A DNA stretch of 27,118 nt from Methanosarcinaceae archaeon (lineage in GTDB: Archaea; Halobacteriota; Methanosarcinia; Methanosarcinales; Methanosarcinaceae): NCBI GenBank assembly GCA_030655675.1, contig JAUSPM010000124.1, positions 1-27,118 on the forward strand, given 5' to 3'. Positions 21,493 to 27,118 of this stretch are shown one piece after another. The notes below the pieces were generated by a model. That model was not told where the DNA came from. It worked only from the letters and a program-made list of their open reading frames with translations, and made no database searches. Every line of letters begins with the position of its first letter. Position 1 is the first letter of the stretch. The position numbers and the translations under genes were made by a program.

Positions 21493-21596
21493 TGAAGCCC
21501 TCCTTTTTGCCAGGTAATAATGTAGAGGGCCACCACTCCTAAAAAGAGCACCACAATTATTGCGCTAATTGCCAATATATTGAATCCAGTTTTCAT
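21489..21596 (-). CDS. Single-helix 35-residue membrane peptide
   Basis: ATG 21594-21596 opens MKTGFNILAISAIIVVLFLG, and the ORF continues to ITWQKGGLQ before TGA. It contains one hydrophobic helix (about 7-27). Its AAAAAGGAGGGC near the end is both coding and ribosome binding site for the gene that overlaps it by four bases. It is too short for automatic calling, but the coupling and strong downstream Shine-Dalgarno argue for a real product. Confidence 0.6.
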   Translation of the reverse strand: MKTGFNILAISAIIVVLFLGVVALYIITWQKGGLQ

Positions 21597-21642
21597 CTTT
21601 TACACCCCACTCAAAGAGATTGTGCCTGTAACTATCGGCATG

Positions 21643-21903
21643 CTAAACAAAATTATAACCATAAATTACAACCGTACCAATTAGAATCATCATTATGCCG
21701 GCAGCAATAGCAAAAATAGCAATTGTACGCATGTAAACATCTACATTATGTCGATAAGCATATATTCCAAATGCTAACAACGCAACTCCAATCACTGGTG
21801 AAATAGGAATCAGAATGCTTAAAAATAAACTAATTAAAATAATTAATAAACCCGGAACAAGTCCCGGGTTGTGGCCTTGGATAATCTTATTATTTTTGTT
21901 CAT
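21643..21903 (-). CDS. Small three-helix membrane protein, first in ABC operon
   Basis: An 86-residue protein with helices near 16-36, 38-48 and 58-82 and a Lys/Asn-rich start (MNKNNK) like that of the 117-residue neighbour (MNKNKSM). GAGGAAAT lies just ahead of the ATG. It lies 46 bases upstream of the 35-residue ORF on the same strand. Similar Asn/Lys starts suggest that these small proteins are related in origin or targeting. Confidence 0.65.
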   Translation of the reverse strand: MNKNNKIIQGHNPGLVPGLLIILISLFLSILIPISPVIGVALLAFGIYAYRHNVDVYMRTIAIFAIAAGIMMILIGTVVIYGYNFV

Positions 21904-21929
21904 TGGATTTCCTCATTTATTTGATATCA

Positions 21930-23021
21930 TCATAATATGTGCTTCCTGTAATGTGCAAGTAAAACCGCACAAATCAAAATCATTAAAGTGCCAGTGGCTC
22001 CTATGAATAGGATTCTATTTGGTAGAGCGTCATTTGCAGGGACGTCATTAACCGGATTTTCATCCATAACAACAAGTGCGTTTGCTTCAACCGTAATCAC
22101 CCTAACTACATCTGGTAATTGTATGTCACCTCTCTGTAAAGCGTCATCAAGCAGAATCCTATCAGATTTAGTCACATACAATTCAACACTGTTATTATAC
22201 ACATTGATGCCCGACTCTACGGGTATATCTAAAGCACGAGCAGAATCTGAAGCATTGGCTTGAGCTTTTTGGAGATCCACCAAAGACACTTTTGCAGTGT
22301 GCACCTCAACAATATCGGCTAGCTCTGTGTACTGCTTCAGGTATGGTTTAATTGTCTCCCCACCATCGCGAGTAAACTGCACAACAATCTTAAATTTCGG
22401 ATTGTGCTCAACCCAAAGTCCGGCAAAGGTTTCTGGCTCATTCATGCTCAGTTCCGCATCCAGTTTCCCTGCAATATCTTGAAATTGGAATCGGCGGAGA
22501 GCTTCCTCAGTACTAATATTATTATTTTGTGCATATATTTGTGCATCATATAACAGTGGATCTTTATTATCCAATGCAATTTTTCCACCACTATCATGTG
22601 GTTGCACTCTCGCAGCCAGTTCTTGCAACACAGCATCCTTGTCAGATATCGGGTGTTTCCCTGGTTCACCGAACACAACCCCGAACCTGTCCTCATTAAT
22701 ATTAACATCTTCAAGCATCAGGATTATAGTTTCATTTAGAGCAAATGTGGGTTCATCTTCTGTCCAAAAATTCGTGCCGATCTTTGTTCTGACAGTTATT
22801 GTTTCTGTAGACAATGGATTCGTTAGCCATTCATCTACACCGATCGTCACAATAGTGTAATCATAGAATGGCTGAATGTCAGTTACCGTTCCAATTATAA
22901 TCCGATCGGAATGATCGATCTGGTAAGGAATTTCAGCGGCTTCTGAACTGTATATGGCAGTTGCGACATTTGTTGATGCCAACAACAGTATTAGGGCGAA
23001 TAGTATGTTTATTAGTTTCAT
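21930..23021 (-). CDS. Secreted anchored protein, long paralogue B, with protease-prodomain-like insert
   Basis: A 363-residue protein. Signal peptide (about 1-22) and first domain (about 23-140) match paralogue A at 15529-16116. An additional domain of about 180 residues (about 145-325) then follows: DAQIYAQNNNISTEEALRRF, KFKIVVQFTRDGGETIKPYL, KVSLVDLQKAQANAS, SGINVYNNSVELYVTKSDR. This looks like the propeptide-type domain found ahead of bacterial streptogrisin/alpha-lytic-like serine proteases. No protease domain follows. The C-terminal helix (ILFIGATGTLMILICAVLL) anchors it. AAGGAGG precedes the ATG. Confidence 0.8.
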   Translation of the reverse strand: MKLINILFALILLLASTNVATAIYSSEAAEIPYQIDHSDRIIIGTVTDIQPFYDYTIVTIGVDEWLTNPLSTETITVRTKIGTNFWTEDEPTFALNETIILMLEDVNINEDRFGVVFGEPGKHPISDKDAVLQELAARVQPHDSGGKIALDNKDPLLYDAQIYAQNNNISTEEALRRFQFQDIAGKLDAELSMNEPETFAGLWVEHNPKFKIVVQFTRDGGETIKPYLKQYTELADIVEVHTAKVSLVDLQKAQANASDSARALDIPVESGINVYNNSVELYVTKSDRILLDDALQRGDIQLPDVVRVITVEANALVVMDENPVNDVPANDALPNRILFIGATGTLMILICAVLLAHYRKHIL

Positions 23022-23065
23022 GTTTCCTCCTTATATTACGCGACTTCGAATTCGTCATCATTTCG

Positions 23066-23608
23066 TCACGCCGTTATAAACCCGATATCATAATATGCAT
23101 CGCCATATTTGACAGTAGATGAGCCTTTTTCGCCAAGAAAATCATAAGTTTGTTCCCATTCTTTTGAATCCACTTTGACAGGTTGTTGGCTTGTAATTGC
23201 TTCCCTGATTACCGGGTATTCGTCCAGTTCCTGTTCAGTCAGGACAACAAACTTATCGGGTGCGGTTTGCAATAAATCTGCACTTATGGCTTTGGAATTG
23301 ACATGGTCATAGGCACTCCATGCAAAAAAGGATGTGGATATCAGGAACATTGCTGCAAAAGAGATTGCAAATGCTTTTGTTATAAAACTGAGCGAGCGTT
23401 CCTTGGAAATAATCAATCCGGCTGCCAGTAAGACTGCATAGATGAACAGCATGAATGATACTGCGGCAAAACCGTGTATCCCTACACCATATGTTTCACT
23501 TAATGTTCCAAGCAGGAATCCGCTTATGTAAAAAGAGAGAATACCGACTGCGAGGAACAGGATATAGTTCCATTTGATGTTGTTTAGTTTGTCCATTTTA
23601 GGATTCAT
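23066..23608 (-). CDS. Membrane protein with conserved C-terminal domain, paralogue B
   Basis: A 180-residue paralogue of the protein at 15017-15526. It has about four N-terminal helices and a soluble C-terminal domain with ADLLQTAPDKFVVLTEQELDEYPVIREAITSQQ, ending YYDIGFITA. It lies upstream of its secreted neighbour here, whereas in copy A the order is reversed. GGAGTGA precedes ATG 23608. Between its stop and the start of the secreted protein lies a remnant of the end of a 16131-like gene (…EFEVA then stop). Confidence 0.78.
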   Translation of the reverse strand: MNPKMDKLNNIKWNYILFLAVGILSFYISGFLLGTLSETYGVGIHGFAAVSFMLFIYAVLLAAGLIISKERSLSFITKAFAISFAAMFLISTSFFAWSAYDHVNSKAISADLLQTAPDKFVVLTEQELDEYPVIREAITSQQPVKVDSKEWEQTYDFLGEKGSSTVKYGDAYYDIGFITA

Positions 23609-23694
23609 AATTATTCACTCCCTGCGTTGCGCAAATTGATCCGGTCGGCTTGTATTAATGTTAATTTGCCCTTCTTCATGAATCTCATCACCCG

Positions 23695-24219
23695 TTATAG
23701 CACTCTTCCGCCCTGCACTACATTACCATTCACCAGATCAATTTCCACGTTTCCCCCATCGAAATCATCATGTAGTGTGTGCCAGCCATCTGCATACTTC
23801 ACCCAGTATTGCACGTTGTCATCATCCCGATCAATCGAGACATCTGTAATTGCCACATCCTGTTCTTTTGGCAAACAGGCATTGTACAATTCTTCGCTCT
23901 GCCAACGATCCTTATTATAAAAGATGTCAACTGCCTCTTTCTTCCAATCCTCCTTCGCTGTGAAGTTGAATTTAATTATTGTCTCTTTGGGTGTCACAAG
24001 CACTCCAATCCATGTGTAATCAGGATACTTTAGGAGGTAGTAGGTACCGATGGTTTTTCCGAGATTTGTGGCCGCTCCTTCTTTTAATATTGTGGCATTT
24101 TCAGCAGGCAATCCTATATTTTGCTCTACAAATTCTTTTACCTCTCGTTCACCGGATTCATCGACGCAGCCGCTCATTAAAACCACAAAAACCAATATTC
24201 CAATTAACCTTTTGTACAT
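23695..24219 (-). CDS. Secreted lipoprotein
   Basis: A 174-residue lipoprotein with an N-terminal lipobox, LVFVVLMSGC (Cys18), followed by a soluble domain. It has a KEFVEQNIGLPAENATILKEGAA start, then YPDYTWIGVLVTPKETIIKFNFTAKEDWKKE, a possible disulfide Cys near NACLPKEQ, and an end with VNGNVVQGGRVL. The fold is unknown to me, and the size fits small bacterial or archaeal anchored proteins. It lies between the FITA-type membrane protein and a 66-residue membrane protein gene on the same strand. Confidence 0.75.
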   Translation of the reverse strand: MYKRLIGILVFVVLMSGCVDESGEREVKEFVEQNIGLPAENATILKEGAATNLGKTIGTYYLLKYPDYTWIGVLVTPKETIIKFNFTAKEDWKKEAVDIFYNKDRWQSEELYNACLPKEQDVAITDVSIDRDDDNVQYWVKYADGWHTLHDDFDGGNVEIDLVNGNVVQGGRVL

Positions 24220-24246
24220 AGCTTACCCACCTTGTTGCCTTTTCAG

Positions 24247-24447
24247 TCATGTAGGATCATTATCAATCAAATCGACTGCATCCTCACCCTTTGATTCAAC
24301 CCGAACACGCCCCCTGTCAAGAGCCCGCTTTCCAAGAATTAACCAGTGAATCGGAACTGCAACCAATCCGATAAAACACAGTATTACCATTGTAAGCAAC
24401 ATCACATCCTGTGACAATACCAGTCCAACCAGTTCAGTCCCGTTCAT
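24247..24447 (-). CDS. Small single-helix membrane protein
   Basis: A 66-residue protein with one hydrophobic stretch (about 15-36: LLTMVILCFIGLVAVPIHWLIL) and an acidic C-terminal tail (ESKGEDAVDLIDNDPT). ATG 24447 follows AGGGTGTGA. A GTG six bases upstream is an alternative. It lies between the radical SAM gene and the lipoprotein gene and may be a partner of either. Confidence 0.6.
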   Translation of the reverse strand: MNGTELVGLVLSQDVMLLTMVILCFIGLVAVPIHWLILGKRALDRGRVRVESKGEDAVDLIDNDPT

Positions 24448-24535
24448 TTTCACACCCTGTTCTATATTTAAAATCTCAAAACATGTTCAATGACATTTCT
24501 GCTGTAACAATTGTCATATCTTGTACCCTCGATCT

Positions 24536-25897
24536 CTACGTTTCACAATAATTCGAATTTTCCAGAAAGTGCAGACACATCCTGTTTTCCTTAATCGTTC
24601 CTGTGATATGAAAAGCCGAAGTCTTACATCCTGCCCTGCACTCATTTTTATGCCTGCACTTTGCGCAGTATCCTTCCAGTTTGACATCCTTACGATTATA
24701 TTGGAAAGCCAGATCCGAACTCCATATCTCAGATAGACTCTTATCCCTGACATTGCCTTCAATAAGTTCGGATGGCTGGACAGGACATCCCTTCACATTT
24801 CCGTAGGCATCTATGGAACAGTGGTTGATGCCTGCTGTACACCCGTTCCATTCCTCATCCCTGATACACTTCTTACCGAAGTATCCAAGACTGTCCCCCA
24901 CAACCACCCGTGTCCTATCAAGTTCCCGGCGGATGGATTCAATCTTCCCGGCAAGTTCTATGAACTGTTCAGAATTCAGTGCTTCAGCCTTTTCTAGATT
25001 CCCCACAGGAATGGCGAAAAATATCTCCCATGACCTGATGTCGTTCTGTTTTACAAAATCCTTGATATTATCCAGATCCCCCACATTTCTTCTTGTAATG
25101 GAAGTGGTTATCCCATGAGGTATTCCATACTTTTTGAAAAGTTTCAATGAATTGATCGCCTTATCAAATACTCCAGGCATGTTCCTGAATGAATCATGCA
25201 CTTCTCCAACCCCGTCTATACTGATATGCACATTAAAAGGCTCAAGTGATGCCAGTTTCCTGACGATTTTTTCATCAAGTAATGTTCCATTGGTGGTCAG
25301 GCCGAACTCCATACCCAGTTCCCGTACTCTCTCAAGCAGCAGGAATATGTCAGGCCGGATCAAAGGCTCCCCACCTGAAAATGAAAGCATGAATACCCCC
25401 GTCTCATGCATATGCTCAATAAGAGCCAGTGCTTCCTGTGTATCAAGTTCCCTGCCTTCCATGATCTGCGATGCACAATGGGAGCAGTTGAGATTGCATG
25501 TTTTGGTAACCTCCCACGAAACCAGAACCGGTGCCGGAAATTTTAATTTTTCTATTGTCCTGGTAGGTACAGGTACATCAATTGTCACAGGTATTGAGAC
25601 AAAATTCAGTTTCTGGAAACTTGATAGATATTGAAGTGTCCTCAATGTTGCGATTGCCGGATGCATATCACATTTCACTGCAAGTTTGAGGGCAATTGCA
25701 GATATGTCTGATCCGTTATCTACCAATTTGAGTATTTCTGCCGCATATCTGTCGACCATGACGGTCTTGAGGGTTGCAGGATTGAATATCGTAACTGATT
25801 TTTTATTATCCCTGTATACCAGATCACTTTTTGTCTGAGGTATCTGGGTTCCGTATTGTCCGAATACCAGCTGAACGATGCCATCTGTCCAGCTCAT
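24536..25897 (-). CDS. Radical SAM/SPASM enzyme with PqqD-like N-terminus
   Basis: A 453-residue enzyme. The N-terminal region (about 22-100: VYRDNKKSVTIFNPATLKTVMVDRYAAEILK...) reads like a PqqD/RRE peptide-binding domain. The radical SAM core (about 123-330) has C134-x3-C138-x2-C141 (CNLNCSHC) for the SAM-cleaving cluster, followed by FSGGEPLIR, TTNGTLL and HISIDGVGEVHD. The SPASM region carries Cys at 344, 353, 360, 371, 411, 414, 420, 424 and 441, enough for two auxiliary clusters. Such proteins generally modify peptides or proteins (RiPP or sactipeptide-like maturation). The gene overlaps the upstream membrane protein gene by four bases, so the pair acts together. No short precursor gene was found nearby. 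Confidence 0.92.
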   Translation of the reverse strand: MSWTDGIVQLVFGQYGTQIPQTKSDLVYRDNKKSVTIFNPATLKTVMVDRYAAEILKLVDNGSDISAIALKLAVKCDMHPAIATLRTLQYLSSFQKLNFVSIPVTIDVPVPTRTIEKLKFPAPVLVSWEVTKTCNLNCSHCASQIMEGRELDTQEALALIEHMHETGVFMLSFSGGEPLIRPDIFLLLERVRELGMEFGLTTNGTLLDEKIVRKLASLEPFNVHISIDGVGEVHDSFRNMPGVFDKAINSLKLFKKYGIPHGITTSITRRNVGDLDNIKDFVKQNDIRSWEIFFAIPVGNLEKAEALNSEQFIELAGKIESIRRELDRTRVVVGDSLGYFGKKCIRDEEWNGCTAGINHCSIDAYGNVKGCPVQPSELIEGNVRDKSLSEIWSSDLAFQYNRKDVKLEGYCAKCRHKNECRAGCKTSAFHITGTIKENRMCLHFLENSNYCET

Positions 25898-26943
25898 GGT
25901 GTTTCTTCCTCTTCAATTACATTATCAATTCCAGTTTCAGGTCTGTGGACAGGTACACCATAGGTCGGCATCGGACCGCCGGGGCTAAAGAATAGGTACT
26001 GATTGGATAGAATAAAAGACAAGAATGCCAGTGTCAGTAATATAAGTGGATTGATAACTTTGATAAACACTTGTGGATGAATGTCTCTTTGCAGCAAATA
26101 TTTGGCTACTATGAGAACCATAAGTCCGATAAATAAACTCAAAAATGCTATAACAATGGGGATTAAAAAAATAAAACCGAAATACGTGTTAAGTTTAATA
26201 TACAGTATCATTCCAAAAATGATGCCCAGTATTCCGGCAGTGATGAACTGATATATTACTGAAATTCCCCGTGTTTTGTTTATGTAGATGGCACCCCCTG
26301 TCAGAACGATCAATGTGCCGGTCAGTAGAAGTGCTACGGAATCAGGTGAAATGTATGAGTACAACCAGTGTTTGATCTTGCCGTACTGTTCCATGTATAT
26401 GGATTCTACGACAAAATCGTCATAATTGGTTCCGTCCGCATTTGATCCCGATGTAATGGTGAGGGTATTTTCGCCTGTATGGATAAGATCTGAACTGAAG
26501 ATGAATTCTACATCTGTAGGAACATAATCCTGATCTGTGCCTTCTATAAAGTCGTTCAGGTTTCCGATCTTAACATCGTTGATATAAACGTCATCATTGT
26601 ACTCCATTTCGTTTTTGGATCCGGCCGGCAGCACGTTAACAACTGTCAGGACAAGCCGTATGTCATCTCGTCCAACTTCTTTATACTGTGTAAATGAATA
26701 TGTATATGAGACTGATTCAGGATCCGGAGATGAAAGACTGTCATCCGTATCATCTCCAAGATGAATTCTCACATCATCTCCATACCCATAAATCTCCCCT
26801 ACCATGGGAATGTTCGTGTATCCTGATGCAGCTGATGTGGCCAGTATTAAGCAAAACAGGATTAAGGTTGATATTTTAATTATTGTTTTCTTCTTGTTTG
26901 CATACATTGATCGATTCCCCATCGTGTTTCCATTCTTCTGCAT
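25894..26943 (-). CDS. Multipass membrane protein coupled to the radical SAM enzyme
   Basis: A 349-residue protein. It has a signal peptide (about 20-40), an extracellular beta-sandwich domain (about 42-200) with DDVYINDVKIGNLNDFIEGT and HTGENTLTITSGSNADGTNYDDF, then four helices (about 203-222, 232-252, 257-290 and 297-318). A C-terminal tail of about 32 residues (FFSPGGPMPTYGVPVHRPETG, then acidic) is Pro-rich and unstructured. Overlap with the radical SAM gene (ATGA) implies a shared function; the tail is a possible modification target. Start: ATG 26943 has no strong Shine-Dalgarno. ATG at 26922 or 26907, which give MGNRSMYANKKKTIIKIS or MYANKKKTIIKIS, are reasonable alternatives. Confidence 0.75.
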   Translation of the reverse strand: MQKNGNTMGNRSMYANKKKTIIKISTLILFCLILATSAASGYTNIPMVGEIYGYGDDVRIHLGDDTDDSLSSPDPESVSYTYSFTQYKEVGRDDIRLVLTVVNVLPAGSKNEMEYNDDVYINDVKIGNLNDFIEGTDQDYVPTDVEFIFSSDLIHTGENTLTITSGSNADGTNYDDFVVESIYMEQYGKIKHWLYSYISPDSVALLLTGTLIVLTGGAIYINKTRGISVIYQFITAGILGIIFGMILYIKLNTYFGFIFLIPIVIAFLSLFIGLMVLIVAKYLLQRDIHPQVFIKVINPLILLTLAFLSFILSNQYLFFSPGGPMPTYGVPVHRPETGIDNVIEEEETP

Positions 26944-26959
26944 ATCTAATCAATTCCCA

Positions 26960-27118
26960 TCACTTACTGCCATCAAACACAATACCTGAACTGAGATTCT
27001 CAACCCGGCTGGCGATTACAAAATTACCTTCGATTCCAACCTTTTTCCCACCATACCATTTCCCGATAATCCGAAGTTTATCGTTCTTTGAAACAATGCA
27101 CATTCCATAATACAAAAC
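26960..27118 (-). CDS. C-terminal end of a CDS running off the window edge
   Basis: Reading the minus strand from the window end, one frame is open for 52 residues (VLYYGMCIVSKNDKLRIIGK, then WYGGKKVGIEGNFVIASRVENLSSGI...) and stops at 26960. There is no start inside the window, so the gene continues to the right. The segment is a mix of beta-type residues and resembles a small soluble domain. No family is recognised. Its stop lies 17 bases before ATG 26943, so it is the upstream neighbour of the membrane protein/radical SAM pair and may be part of that operon. Confidence 0.65.
   Translation of the reverse strand, partial: VLYYGMCIVSKNDKLRIIGKWYGGKKVGIEGNFVIASRVENLSSGIVFDGSK

Noticed and set aside
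25134..25634. 166-residue plus-strand ORF opposite the radical SAM gene
   Set aside because: Reverse shadow; the minus-strand frame has the CNLNCSHC and SPASM cysteines.

Overview
The window looks like a chromosomal segment of a methanogenic archaeon of the Methanosarcinales. This is inferred from archaeal-only genes (ribosomal eL42 and eS27, aIF2-alpha, Nop10, PAC2-type proteasome chaperone, endonuclease Q), archaeal TATA boxes, GGTGAT-type ribosome binding sites and protein families I recall as typical of that group. The background is AT-rich. No integrase, transposase, CRISPR array or rRNA gene was seen. One tRNA gene is present.

Layout. (1) Positions 1-3589, plus strand: a 60-bp tandem repeat with paired palindromes, then a tight information-processing operon (eL42, eS27, aIF2-alpha, Nop10, PAC2 chaperone, EndoQ). 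(2) 3706-3821: tRNA-Ser(CGA) that appears to be interrupted in the D-loop by a 28-nt intron with a clear bulge-helix-bulge motif. (3) 3910-6272: a visibly GC-richer SulP anion transporter plus universal stress protein pair, probably of bacterial origin. (4) 6571-7971, minus strand: a DHA2-type MFS drug exporter. (5) 8167-11578, plus strand: eight tandem, translationally coupled paralogous small four-helix membrane proteins (DUF2178-like) closed by a small XRE-type regulator. This is the most striking system in the window. (6) 11640-13462: a broken remnant, an unrecognised ORF, and an intact HTH regulator plus membrane protein pair. (7) 13563-27118, all minus strand: a long run of secreted and membrane proteins. 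It includes a beta-helix surface protein, a HEAT-repeat surface protein with a PGF-CTERM-like tail, duplicated gene pairs, an ABC-2 transporter operon with two tiny membrane proteins, a lipoprotein, and a radical SAM/SPASM enzyme with a PqqD-like N-terminus coupled to a multipass membrane protein.

How the genes fit together. The left block is housekeeping translation, RNA modification and DNA repair. The rest is accessory cell-envelope material. Two multigene loci look like self-contained but undescribed systems. One is the DUF2178-like array with its XRE switch. The other is the radical SAM/membrane protein pair, which could be a peptide- or protein-modifying system. Repeated duplication is a theme throughout the right half: swapped gene pairs, a shared leader segment fused to unrelated bodies, a domain gain or loss inside one paralogue, and a decayed copy of the HTH module.
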